In this document: in pieces, positions 6,202 through 13,946 of the stretch
Numbering within the stretch: position 1 is the first letter of the stretch
Layout: every line of letters begins with the position of its first letter
Source of the DNA: JABILX01 sp041648305
GTDB lineage: Bacteria > Patescibacteriota > Gracilibacteria > UBA1369 > LOWO2-01-FULL-3
Direction of reading: 5' to 3'
DNA length: 18,624 nucleotides
Assembly: GCA_041648305.1 (NCBI GenBank)
Contig: JBAZPI010000018.1
Location: 1-18,624 of the forward strand
Notes under the pieces: generated by a model
The model's database searches: none
The model's input: the letters and a program-made list of their open reading frames with translations, nothing else
Told to the model about the DNA's origin: nothing
Translations under genes and position numbers: made by a program

Positions 6202-7662
6202 ATGCAGCAAAATTTGTTCAAAAAACAGGGCATAAATATATCAATTTTTCTGTCATTAACAGTGATTGTAATTTTATGCGTTTTAATCATAAAAGTGATC
6301 TCAGGTATCGACTTTAAGACTCTCTTTCTCGCGGCCGGTGAAAGCCTGGAAACGGACAAAAACTCCCACACGAATTTCCTGATCGCGGGAACGGGAACAA
6401 TCGATCACGACGGAGCCGACCTGACCGACACAATAATCGTCGCAAGCCTGGATCAGGAAAAAGAAACAATCTCGATGGTTTCCATACCAAGAGACCTGCA
6501 TATTGAAGACCCGTCACTCCAAACTCCCCGCATAAACGAAATTTATTTCTACGCGAAAGAATCGCTCGGCAGCGATATAGAAGGATTCGAGTATTTTAAA
6601 TCAAAAGTCGAAGACCTGACAGGTCTCGACATCCAATATTACGTAAAAATCGATTTTGACGGTTTTGAGAAAATTATCGACACCCTCGGAGGGATAGACA
6701 TAGATGTTCCAGAAGCGCTCTATGACCCATATTATCCAAAAGGAGAATCCCTTTATTACGAAGTTTTCTCTGTACCAGAGGGTCCACAACACATGGACGG
6801 AGAAACAGCGTTGAAGTACGCACGAAGCCGCAAAACCACTTCAGACTTTGACCGTTCATCACGACAACAACAAATAATCTACGCTATAAAGGAAAAAGCA
6901 CTCCAAACGGAAATCCTCCTGGATAAAGATAAGTTAAGCGAACTTTTTTCCGCCGTAAAAGAAAACGTCACAACGAATCTCAAAATCCGGGAAATGTTAA
7001 CCCTCGGAGCAATCGCGGACAAATACAATCAAGACAAAATCGTAAATATGCTTCTGCATGATGACCCTGTCCAATGCGGCGGATTCCTGTATGCACCACC
7101 ACTCGAGAACTACAACGGGACATTCGTATTTACAGCAGCCGGCGGAGTCGAATATATCCAAAGATACTTCGACTTAATCACAAATCATCAGGAAGCATTC
7201 AAAGAAAACTCAAAAATCTACATCCTCAACGGGACCTCCACCCCCGGGATTGCAGCCGAAAACAAACAAGTATTTCAAAGATACTGCATGAATCCAATAA
7301 ATTTTTCCAACGCTCGTTCACTTGATATAAAACAAACAACAATTTATTACAAAATGCTCCCACTCCCAAAAGCCTCCCCGTCGGACAAAACAGAGTACTA
7401 CAAGCCATATACGATCGATCTGATCAAAGCGATAATCCCGGAAGCGATCGAATCAACCGAAATTCCTCAGGAATACAAAGACTTGGGATACGACAAGGAC
7501 ACAGACATTATTTTGGAAATCGGCTCGGACTACGTTGATTCAGACCACTACGTCGAGGACTCTTTTTATCCTCTATACAGCATCATTTACGCGCCAAAGA
7601 CTGACGCTACAGAAGAAGCGGCTGCAGAAGCAGCCGCCGCTGACACCCCACCAAATGAGTAG
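6202..7662 (+). CDS. LytR-CpsA-Psr (LCP) family glycopolymer transferase
   Basis: This 486-residue protein has a short cytoplasmic N-terminus, one membrane helix (about 12-34) and an extracytoplasmic LCP domain (about 55-235). Visible LCP landmarks are DLTDTIIVASLD (73-84), SIPRDLH (94-100), INEIYFYA (111-118), FEKIIDTLGGIDIDVP (155-170) and the arginine-rich ALKYARSR with DFDRSSRQQQ (203-224). The Asp and Arg residues of these blocks coordinate the pyrophosphate lipid in known members. KIYILNGTSTPGIA (338-351) marks a LytR_C-type domain. LCP proteins attach teichoic-acid-like or capsule polymers to peptidoglycan or protein. The last 20 or so residues are an Ala/Glu-rich tail encoded by a perfect hairpin. 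It is the first gene of an operon, and its stop overlaps the rluB start by 8 nt. Confidence 0.9.
   Translation: MQQNLFKKQGINISIFLSLTVIVILCVLIIKVISGIDFKTLFLAAGESLETDKNSHTNFLIAGTGTIDHDGADLTDTIIVASLDQEKETISMVSIPRDLHIEDPSLQTPRINEIYFYAKESLGSDIEGFEYFKSKVEDLTGLDIQYYVKIDFDGFEKIIDTLGGIDIDVPEALYDPYYPKGESLYYEVFSVPEGPQHMDGETALKYARSRKTTSDFDRSSRQQQIIYAIKEKALQTEILLDKDKLSELFSAVKENVTTNLKIREMLTLGAIADKYNQDKIVNMLLHDDPVQCGGFLYAPPLENYNGTFVFTAAGGVEYIQRYFDLITNHQEAFKENSKIYILNGTSTPGIAAENKQVFQRYCMNPINFSNARSLDIKQTTIYYKMLPLPKASPSDKTEYYKPYTIDLIKAIIPEAIESTEIPQEYKDLGYDKDTDIILEIGSDYVDSDHYVEDSFYPLYSIIYAPKTDATEEAAAEAAAADTPPNE
7618..7637. repeat. Perfect hairpin at the 3' end of the LCP gene
   Basis: GCGGCTGC (7618-7625) and GCAGCCGC (7630-7637) form an 8-bp stem with an AGAA loop. 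It encodes the EAAAEAAAA tail and lies 17 nt before the rluB ATG. No T-tract follows, so it is unlikely to be a terminator. It may be one of the coding palindromes seen elsewhere in the window. Confidence 0.8.
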
Positions 7663-8398
7663 AGAGAGCCTGAAAATCCGTCTAAATAAATTTCTGTCGC
7701 AGAGCGGACTTTGCAGTCGCCGCAAAGCGGATGAACTTATCAAAAAAGGTGAAGTTGAAATAAACAACGAAAAAGTCACAACTTTGGGGACGCAGATCGA
7801 CCCATTCATAGACAAAGTAACCCTCAAAGGAAAACCTGTCGAACTCAATCAAAACTTTCTTTACGTAGCCCTCAACAAACCGCAAGGCTACATCACAACC
7901 TTAAAAGACGAATTCGATCGCAAAACCGTCATGGACCTCCTTCCCGAAGATCTAAGAGACAAAGGACTAAAGCCAATAGGCAGACTCGACAAAAACACAG
8001 AGGGATTGCTTCTCTTAACAAACGACAATGACCTCATAAACCTCCTCACCCACCCGCGCTACGAAAAGGAGAAAGAATACAAAGCCACCATCCAAGGCAA
8101 CTTCTCATCAAAAGACAAAGCCGCATTCGAGAGAGGACTGCTGTTACCTGAAGAAACCACCCCAACTCTCCCGTGCAAAATCCGTCTCACCGAAGCAAAA
8201 GCGGGGAAAAACACGTTTATAATCACTATCAAAGAAGGCCGAAAACGGCAAATTAGAAATATGTTTAAACTTTTGGGATATACTGTAATATACTTGCAAA
8301 GAATACGGTTCGGGAACCTCACCTTAGGAATCCCCCCTCTGCAAAATCTACAGATAGGACAAATCAAATTAATAGACAAAAAATGCTTGCAAGTCTGA
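7655..8398 (+). CDS. rluB: RsuA/RluB-family pseudouridine synthase
   Basis: This 247-residue protein isomerises a uridine in ribosomal RNA to pseudouridine. It has an N-terminal S4 RNA-binding domain (about 8-45, RLNKFLSQSGLCSRRKADELI) followed by the catalytic domain. Motif II is GRLDKNTEGLLLLT (109-122) with catalytic Asp112, and the C-terminal family block is EGRKRQIRNMF. An open frame extends upstream to 7535, but ATG at 7655 is chosen because the S4 domain starts right after it and it overlaps the LCP stop by 8 nt, typical of translational coupling. The gene ends in TGA within the first codons of the carboxypeptidase gene (16-nt overlap). Whether the target is 23S (RluB/RluE/RluF type) or 16S (RsuA) cannot be settled here. 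Confidence 0.92.
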   Translation: MSRESLKIRLNKFLSQSGLCSRRKADELIKKGEVEINNEKVTTLGTQIDPFIDKVTLKGKPVELNQNFLYVALNKPQGYITTLKDEFDRKTVMDLLPEDLRDKGLKPIGRLDKNTEGLLLLTNDNDLINLLTHPRYEKEKEYKATIQGNFSSKDKAAFERGLLLPEETTPTLPCKIRLTEAKAGKNTFIITIKEGRKRQIRNMFKLLGYTVIYLQRIRFGNLTLGIPPLQNLQIGQIKLIDKKCLQV

Positions 8399-9294
8399 TC
8401 AGCTTTTACATCGCATCCGCGCTTCAGCCGATTCTCCCAATAAACGCATACAAGGAGATGCCCATTCTCGAAGAAGCAGCTTTTAATATAAGTAAATTAA
8501 ATTTTTCAAACTTGCTTTCGGCAAGCCCGATCCCGATAAAACGCAGTGAATTCATTTCGCCGATAATCGAAGCCACCTCCGCGATCGCAATCGACAACCA
8601 AACCGGAGAAACGCTTTACGAAAAGAATATCCATGAACGCCGCCAGTTCGCCTCCATCACAAAACTGATGACAGCGATAATTATTCTCGAAGAAAACGAC
8701 CTGACATCGGTAGTTACGGTTTCGCCGGACGTAAAATACGCAGACGGGTCGGAAATGTTACTACGAACAGGCGAACAAATAACAGTCGAGAGCTTACTCT
8801 ACGGACTAATGATAAATTCAGCCAACGACGCAGCAGCCGCCCTCGCTGAATTTAACGCCGGAAGCATAAAATCATTTGTCGAAAAAATGAACGAAAAAGC
8901 CTTGGAACTGGGACTTTTAAACACACACTTCCAAAACCCAATCGGATACGACAACAAACAAAATTACTCCTCGGCATACGACATCGCACGCTTAGCGAGA
9001 TACGCATATCAAAAATCCTTCATCAAAAAAACCGCCGTGATAAAAGAATATGAAGTAACTTCAGCCGACAACGCATACACGCACAAGCTTGAATCGACAA
9101 ACGAACTGCTCGGTAGCTACTTGAACATAAAAGGCCTCAAAACCGGTCATACGGACAAAGCCGGGTGGTGCCATGTAGCAATCGCCGAGAACGAAAACGG
9201 AAATGACATAATCACGGTCGTATTGGACAGCCCCGCGCGATTTCAAGAAAGTAAAGTACTAATCGACTGGACTTTCAGAGCATTTATTTGGTAA
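8383..9294 (+). CDS. dacF: D-alanyl-D-alanine carboxypeptidase (peptidase S11, DacA/DacF type)
   Basis: A 303-residue serine peptidase that trims the terminal D-Ala from peptidoglycan stem peptides outside the cytoplasm. The N-terminus (1-21) is hydrophobic and suits a signal peptide or anchor. All three penicillin-binding motifs are present: SITK (Ser91, Lys94), SAN (146-148) and KTG (253-255 in GLKTGHT). The protein stops soon after the catalytic domain and lacks the C-terminal beta-sandwich and amphipathic anchor of E. coli PBP5, so the N-terminal segment may be the anchor. It overlaps rluB by 16 nt and mraY follows after 10 nt, placing it in a wall operon. The symbol is approximate. Confidence 0.92.
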   Translation: MLASLISFYIASALQPILPINAYKEMPILEEAAFNISKLNFSNLLSASPIPIKRSEFISPIIEATSAIAIDNQTGETLYEKNIHERRQFASITKLMTAIIILEENDLTSVVTVSPDVKYADGSEMLLRTGEQITVESLLYGLMINSANDAAAALAEFNAGSIKSFVEKMNEKALELGLLNTHFQNPIGYDNKQNYSSAYDIARLARYAYQKSFIKKTAVIKEYEVTSADNAYTHKLESTNELLGSYLNIKGLKTGHTDKAGWCHVAIAENENGNDIITVVLDSPARFQESKVLIDWTFRAFIW

Positions 9295-9304
9295 CAATGA
9301 ACAC

Positions 9305-10348
9305 ATGAGTGAAGTTGTTAAAGACCTAGTGCTGATTTTCGGATCGATGTTCTTCGCCTTTTTAATTTCTATATTGACGATCCCGGCGTTCACAAGATTC
9401 CTAATCAGCCATAAGATTGGCAAACAAATCAGAGAACAAGCCCTAACGGGAGAAAAATCCTCAATGTTCTCGAGTTTGCACGCAAAAAAAAGCGGAACTC
9501 CGACAATGGGCGGAGTTTTAATTTGGAGTTGCGCACTGCTCGTCGTCTTGATTTCAAGAGCGATATCAGCGCTCGGGATTTTCGACCGATCGCTGCTAAA
9601 TCGAAAAGAAACCTGGATTCCAATATTCACAATGGTTGCGGTAGGATTTTTGGGAGCACTCGACGACTACCTGAACATTAAAGGCGTCGGCAGAACAAAA
9701 GGACTAAGCGCTAAATTCAAACTGCTATGGTTAACGGTTTTCGGAGGAGTCGGAGCGTATTGGTTCTATGAAAAATTAGGCTTTGACTCAATAAACATTC
9801 CTTGGCTCGGAGACATAACAATCGGATGGTGGTACATTCCCCTTTTCATCTTTATCATTCTGGCAACATCAAATTCAGTCAATATCACAGACGGATTGGA
9901 CGGACTGGCAAGCGGACTACTCATCCTAGCCTTTGGAGCATTCGGGGTCATAGCGTACGTGCAAGGATTGCTTATTCTATCGGCATTCTGCGCAGTTTTG
10001 GTCGGAACAACTGCAGCATTCCTTTGGTTCAATGTCCCCCCGGCCCTATTCTATATGGGAGACACCGGCGCGCTGAGTCTGGGAGCAACACTTGGGGTTA
10101 TAGCGATGCTAACCGATCAGATCCTGATACTTCCATTCATAGGCTTCATATTTGTAATTGAGACACTTTCCTGCATAATCCAAATCATTTCAAAAAAACT
10201 CTTCAAGAAAAAAGTATTTCTCATAGCCCCGCTCCATCATCACTTCGAAGCAAAAGGCTGGCCGGAATCAAAAGTCGTAATGAGATTCTGGATACTGGGA
10301 GGATTTTTTGCCAGTATTGGAATAATACTAAGCCTACTCTCTACCTAG
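9305..10348 (+). CDS. mraY: Phospho-N-acetylmuramoyl-pentapeptide transferase
   Basis: MraY transfers phospho-MurNAc-pentapeptide from UDP to undecaprenyl phosphate, making lipid I at the inner face of the membrane. The 347-residue polytopic protein carries the family signatures: KKSGTPTMGG (61-70), LDDYLNIKG with Asp120/Asp121, NITDGLDGLASG (193-204), MGDTGALSLG with Asp253, and the PLHHHFE histidine motif (309-315). Length and topology are normal. It is the last gene of the plus-strand operon and lies apart from rsmH/ftsL, so the dcw cluster is split. Its stop overlaps the convergent FecR-domain gene by 8 nt, leaving no room for a separate terminator. Confidence 0.97.
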   Translation: MSEVVKDLVLIFGSMFFAFLISILTIPAFTRFLISHKIGKQIREQALTGEKSSMFSSLHAKKSGTPTMGGVLIWSCALLVVLISRAISALGIFDRSLLNRKETWIPIFTMVAVGFLGALDDYLNIKGVGRTKGLSAKFKLLWLTVFGGVGAYWFYEKLGFDSINIPWLGDITIGWWYIPLFIFIILATSNSVNITDGLDGLASGLLILAFGAFGVIAYVQGLLILSAFCAVLVGTTAAFLWFNVPPALFYMGDTGALSLGATLGVIAMLTDQILILPFIGFIFVIETLSCIIQIISKKLFKKKVFLIAPLHHHFEAKGWPESKVVMRFWILGGFFASIGIILSLLST

Positions 10349-12122
10349 TTAGATTCAATAACGGATCCAACAACTTGGCATTCTCCCCAACACCTAATAC
10401 GGGAATACCATAATCAGTCGTTTGCTGCCCGATAGTAGCCGCTTTAGCGGCCCCCTCCTCTTCCCCCACAACTTTCACCTCCGCGACATCTTCTTTTGCG
10501 GCATCTTCAATAGAAGTAATCATATCCTTTTCGTCCTCCATCGCTTCATCCAAAGCACCCTGAACTTCGGTAACCTCTTCATCGGACAGCGTCCCATCGG
10601 ACAAAGCTCCAACATTCTCTTCTACACCACCGGAAACCTCCACGTAATCACTCATAACTTCTTCCGCCAAATCCTTTTCACCAACTTCCGCCAAATCCTG
10701 AACCTCGGCCAACTTGGAAGCAGCTTGTTTTCTAATTATAAGAGCTTTTTCAATCTCGCTCTCTGCGGAAGCCTGCTCAACTTCATATAAATATTCCTTG
10801 GCAACATACAAAGGCGACGTCGGCAAAACAGTCTTTAAATAATCCTTAGCCTCAGCAATATTATTCTTCAAATAATCCTTTAGCTCATTTGCGTACTCGT
10901 CATCACCATTTAGGCGAACATTAACAATTACCGATTTGAAACTATCAACCTCCTGAACAAACTCTTCAAACACCTTCTCGGCATCACCTTGACCAACATC
11001 TCCCTCGTTCATCATCAAACTCCACTCAACAAACTTCCTTTCAGAACTTTCCAAATCAATTTTCTGCTTATTAATATCATCAAAAGTCAAAAACCTCACA
11101 ACTCCCTCCTTAAGCGACTTGAAAGGGTATAAAGCGCTCTCGGGCAAAGAGCCCACAGCTCCCTTTAACTGCTCTCCACTGCTTTCCTCAACTTTGGCAA
11201 TATGAGCCCTGTCGCTTTCCAAATTGGACTGGACCCAGTCATCATTCTTAGCATCAGTATCGGCAACAGTAACCCTGGAACTATCCAACTCAACCTCAAC
11301 TTTTTGACCACTCTTTACCTTCATATCTTCAATTTGGACAACATTGCTATAAACCTCAATAACAGCCTGCTGTCCATCTATATGAACATTGAAGGCCGCC
11401 TTCTTTGCAACCGCCTGAATACTTCCAGCCTTGACAGCAAAAGAGGAACCTTCTTCAAAAAGACTCAAAACCTTCGTCCACATATCTCCGTAATCCACCT
11501 CAACCTCGACATTCGTAATAGATTTGTTATCCGGATTCTCGAACAACTTATCGATCCTTACACTACTTCCCTCTCTCAAGCGCGCAACACTATCGTCCAT
11601 AAACTTAATACTCACCCAGCCATTTTCTCCCGTATACACTTTGTCCCCTTCTTCAAGTTCCATCTCGTCATACGCCAAGTATTTATCTCCAGCCCTCTCA
11701 ATAACAACCTCTCCTCTCAAACTTTCTATAGCCGTAAAACTGTCGGCAGAAGCGACCTGAATACTTCCCCCTGCAAAATTAAACAGACCCATAACCATAG
11801 CAAAAATCAAAAAAGCGCCTACCAATCTTTTTCCCAGATCCAAGACGCCCACCCACGCAAATCTGCTTTGCTTTGCAGTAGAAATATAAGAAAGAATGCG
11901 CTCTTTCATAGTAACCCGTTGATAAGCCGTAAGCCCGACCAATCCGGCCACTTTTTTAATATAACTAATGACACTCTCATTCTCGGAAACCTCGGATGCC
12001 CTGTCAGCCACCCTAATATAAGCCATTATGCGACTCTTCATCTGAAGTTTCTTTTCTTCACTTAAAACGGGCTTATTTAGCCCTTCTAAAAAACCTGTAA
12101 TGTCCGTTAATTCTCCTTTCAT
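10341..12122 (-). CDS. Transmembrane FecR-domain/DUF5667 protein, probable anti-sigma factor
   Basis: This 593-residue protein has a cytoplasmic N-terminus (1-99), one membrane helix (about 100-118), an extracytoplasmic FecR-like beta domain (about 130-280, starting SLRGEVVIERAG with later GDKVYTGENGWVSIKF), and a helical DUF5667-like region starting LPESALYPFKSLKEG (about residue 325 on). The acidic C-terminal third is low-complexity and helical. The cytoplasmic part holds two similar helices 44 residues apart (MKSRIMAYIRVA at 28-39 and MKERILSYISTA at 72-83), a likely sigma-binding region. It lies 33 nt downstream of an ECF sigma gene, the usual arrangement for a sigma/anti-sigma pair. AAAGGG 5 nt before the ATG is one of the few Shine-Dalgarno-like sites in the window. 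The anti-sigma role is inferred from domain order and neighbour. Confidence 0.82.
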   Translation of the reverse strand: MKGELTDITGFLEGLNKPVLSEEKKLQMKSRIMAYIRVADRASEVSENESVISYIKKVAGLVGLTAYQRVTMKERILSYISTAKQSRFAWVGVLDLGKRLVGAFLIFAMVMGLFNFAGGSIQVASADSFTAIESLRGEVVIERAGDKYLAYDEMELEEGDKVYTGENGWVSIKFMDDSVARLREGSSVRIDKLFENPDNKSITNVEVEVDYGDMWTKVLSLFEEGSSFAVKAGSIQAVAKKAAFNVHIDGQQAVIEVYSNVVQIEDMKVKSGQKVEVELDSSRVTVADTDAKNDDWVQSNLESDRAHIAKVEESSGEQLKGAVGSLPESALYPFKSLKEGVVRFLTFDDINKQKIDLESSERKFVEWSLMMNEGDVGQGDAEKVFEEFVQEVDSFKSVIVNVRLNGDDEYANELKDYLKNNIAEAKDYLKTVLPTSPLYVAKEYLYEVEQASAESEIEKALIIRKQAASKLAEVQDLAEVGEKDLAEEVMSDYVEVSGGVEENVGALSDGTLSDEEVTEVQGALDEAMEDEKDMITSIEDAAKEDVAEVKVVGEEEGAAKAATIGQQTTDYGIPVLGVGENAKLLDPLLNLTR

Positions 12123-12155
12123 ATCAACCCTTTAAACGTTAAGAAATGGCTATTG

Positions 12156-12719
12156 TTACACATCATCTACCCCAATCTCATTTAGCTCACGCTTCAAAGC
12201 TTTCAGCGCTCTAAATTGCAGAATTCTCACACTCCCTTCACTCTTCTTTAAAACCTGAGCAATCTCAGTATTGGAAAGCTCATTTATAAACTTCAAAATA
12301 ACTACCTGCCTATACCCCTTCTTCAGTTTGGACAACGCAATTTTCAATTTATCGGAATGCAAACTATTCTCAGTAGTCCTGATAGGATTATGCTCGCGTC
12401 TGTATTCAGGAATATTCGGGGTCAATTCAACAACCTCCTTGTCCTTCTTGAACCTGTAAGTATCCACGACAAGGTTATGCGCAATCCTATAAATCCAAGC
12501 GGAAAAACTTTTGCTTTCCATCTTGTATTGCCTGATTTTTTCCCAAGACTTCAAGAAAACCGTTTCCGTAATATCCTCAGCGTCTTCTTTTGGCACACGG
12601 AAATAAATATATCGATAAATTTGATCGACAAAATGATCGTAAATCGACGCAAAAGCTTCAGTATCCCCTCCCTGAGCCTTTTCGACTAATCTTTCTATTT
12701 CAGGACCTTCCAAACCCAT
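12156..12719 (-). CDS. ECF-type RNA polymerase sigma factor
   Basis: This 187-residue protein has only sigma regions 2 and 4, the layout of group 4 (extracytoplasmic function) sigma factors. Region 2 (about 22-92) includes the core-binding and -10 recognition helices with DAEDITETVFLKSWEKI and AWIYRIAHNLVVDTYR. Region 4 (about 125-178) includes YRQVVILKFINELSNTEIAQVL, a helix-turn-helix for the -35. It directs RNA polymerase to a regulon that cannot be read from this window. It has its own TTGACA/TATAAG promoter, which looks like a housekeeping rather than ECF-type promoter, so autoregulation is not evident. The FecR/DUF5667 protein downstream is its likely inhibitor. Confidence 0.93.
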   Translation of the reverse strand: MGLEGPEIERLVEKAQGGDTEAFASIYDHFVDQIYRYIYFRVPKEDAEDITETVFLKSWEKIRQYKMESKSFSAWIYRIAHNLVVDTYRFKKDKEVVELTPNIPEYRREHNPIRTTENSLHSDKLKIALSKLKKGYRQVVILKFINELSNTEIAQVLKKSEGSVRILQFRALKALKRELNEIGVDDV

Positions 12720-12741
12720 ACGATAAGATTACAGGAATTCA

Positions 12742-12771
12742 CTTATACTACAAAAAGGCGTTATCTGTCAA
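12742..12771 (-). promoter_or_regulatory. Predicted sigma70-type promoter of the sigma/FecR operon
   Basis: On the minus strand TTGACA (12766-12771) and TATAAG (12742-12747) are 18 nt apart. Transcription would begin about 16 nt before the sigma ATG at 12719. Confidence 0.6.
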
Positions 12772-12798
12772 ACGAGATCCCGAAGAGTTAATACGAAC

Positions 12799-12816
12799 TA
12801 ATGCGCCAACGCATTA
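12799..12816. repeat. Short perfect hairpin upstream of the sigma promoter
   Basis: TAATGCG (12799-12805) and CGCATTA (12810-12816) form a 7-bp stem with a CCAA loop, 28 bp upstream of the sigma -35. It could be an operator half-site pair or part of the neighbouring structured region. Confidence 0.6.
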
Positions 12817-12862
12817 CAGATATGCGCTTTACAAATCCCTCAAGTCTCCTTAAGACAAGTAC

Positions 12863-12987
12863 GGAACCTTAAGAAAAACGATGTAATGCAAGGAAACGAG
12901 GAACTCCCGACCGAACCGTACCATCTGTGGTACGGCGAGTAGGGAGCGACGAAGTTGACGAAGCAGAACACGTTTTTCAGAGGTTCC
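12863..12987. other. Nested inverted repeat, candidate structured RNA or complex terminator after fbp
   Basis: Five sets of arms pair in strict nested order: GGAACCT (12863-12869) with AGGTTCC (12981-12987); GAAAAACG (12873-12880) with CGTTTTTC (12971-12978); TGT+TGC (12882-12884, 12887-12889) with GCA+ACA (12963-12965, 12968-12970); CTCCC (12904-12908) with GGGAG (12942-12946); and CCGTACCA (12916-12923) with TGGTACGG (12928-12935), closed by TCTG. The internal loops are purine-rich (GACCGAA, CGACGAA, GAGGAA, GACGAA). Both neighbouring genes read on the minus strand and the outermost arm lies in the last codons of fbp, so this is where fbp transcripts would end. It could be an elaborate terminator, a small RNA or a mobile palindrome. 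Strand is unproven. Confidence 0.6.
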
Positions 12988-13936
12988 CTAAATAGTCTTC
13001 GCACCTCTTAACCTCCTCTCTACTGCCAATATAAATCGGCGTCCTCTGATCGAGCTTCACAAGCGGTTTCTCGAGAATACGTACTTTGCCATCAGTCGCG
13101 GCACCCCCAGCTTTCTCCATAAGAAAAGCCATCGGCGCACACTCAAATAGCAAGCGTAGTTTTCCCTCCGGATACTTCGAGTGAGGCGGATAGCTGAAAA
13201 TTCCCTTACCTTTGAGAAGAATTTGATTCACATCCGGCACCATTCCGCCGGAATATCTCAAAGTGTATCCTGCCTTCATCCAAAAATTGGTAAGTTCCAA
13301 ATAGTCCTGTCTCTCAGCACACGCGCGAAGATTCCCCGGAGCAAACATCTTACCCTCACCAACCTTGATTCCCTCCTTAGATAGACAGAACTCACCATCG
13401 ACCAGAGTAAATTCATTGACCGCGCTGGCGCCAGCGGTGGCAGCGACGCCCGTGTCCTCAGCGCCCGCAGCACCCTCGCCACCCGCAACCGCGAGCACGA
13501 TGGTCGTCCTAGGCCCATACACGGCAATCATTGAAGAAAGCTGATCATCTCCCTTCACACCAATGAAAGTCTGCCCCCTGTACACTCCGAAAATCGACCC
13601 GACAGCTAAATTTACATCCACAAGACTCGACCCGTCCAACGGATCGTACGCAACCGCGAATTCTCCGTCTCCAATACGCAATTCGTCCGGAAGTTCCTCC
13701 GAAGCAAGAAGACCAATTCTCTCGTTTTGCCTGCATTCATCCTGAATCAACTGATCCGACAGGACATCCAGAGCGAGTTGTTGCTCGCCATATACGTTCT
13801 CTGTTCCGGCAGCACACGTCTTCGCAGTTCTGATCTGATTACTTATTTGCTTAACAGCTTTAGAGAGCGTCACAAGCACGCCCGCTAAATCCTCATCGTT
13901 CACTTTCCCCTGTAAAAATTTGTCGAAAGTTTGCAT
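12977..13936 (-). CDS. fbp: Class I fructose-1,6-bisphosphatase
   Basis: Hydrolyses fructose 1,6-bisphosphate to fructose 6-phosphate, the committing step of gluconeogenesis, in the cytoplasm. The 319-residue protein shows the class I metal site AYDPLDGSSLVDVN (96-109), acidic ligands in ASEE (78-81), and the C-terminal substrate block KYPEGKLRLLFECAPMAFLMEKAGG (254-278). It is close to normal length, but residues about 151-173 (AGGEGAAGAEDTG and on) are a Gly/Ala-rich insert between two strands that are joined by a short turn in the E. coli enzyme. The insert is encoded by GC-rich DNA with a 14-bp palindrome. It starts 10 nt after the aldolase stop, so the two consecutive pathway enzymes are co-transcribed. 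It ends on TGA. Confidence 0.95.
   Translation of the reverse strand: MQTFDKFLQGKVNDEDLAGVLVTLSKAVKQISNQIRTAKTCAAGTENVYGEQQLALDVLSDQLIQDECRQNERIGLLASEELPDELRIGDGEFAVAYDPLDGSSLVDVNLAVGSIFGVYRGQTFIGVKGDDQLSSMIAVYGPRTTIVLAVAGGEGAAGAEDTGVAATAGASAVNEFTLVDGEFCLSKEGIKVGEGKMFAPGNLRACAERQDYLELTNFWMKAGYTLRYSGGMVPDVNQILLKGKGIFSYPPHSKYPEGKLRLLFECAPMAFLMEKAGGAATDGKVRILEKPLVKLDQRTPIYIGSREEVKRCEDYLGNL
13423..13436. repeat. 14-bp perfect palindrome inside fbp
   Basis: CGCTGGCGCCAGCG is identical to its own reverse complement and lies in the DNA for the Gly/Ala-rich insert (about 13418-13486). It shares a GGCGCC core with the comEC palindromes at 4399-4417 and 4521-4530. Confidence 0.85.
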
Positions 13937-13946
13937 GATTTCGTGG

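Noticed and set aside
7618..7637. Intrinsic terminator between the LCP gene and rluB
   Set aside because: The stem is perfect but no T-tract follows, and the genes overlap by 8 nt.
8396..8398. UGA recoding as glycine (Gracilibacteria-type code)
   Set aside because: rluB and fbp end on TGA exactly where the families end, and no long gene needs an internal TGA.
12863..12987. RNase P, tmRNA, 6S RNA or hammerhead ribozyme as identity of the nested fold
   Set aside because: None of their conserved core sequences could be seen on either strand.
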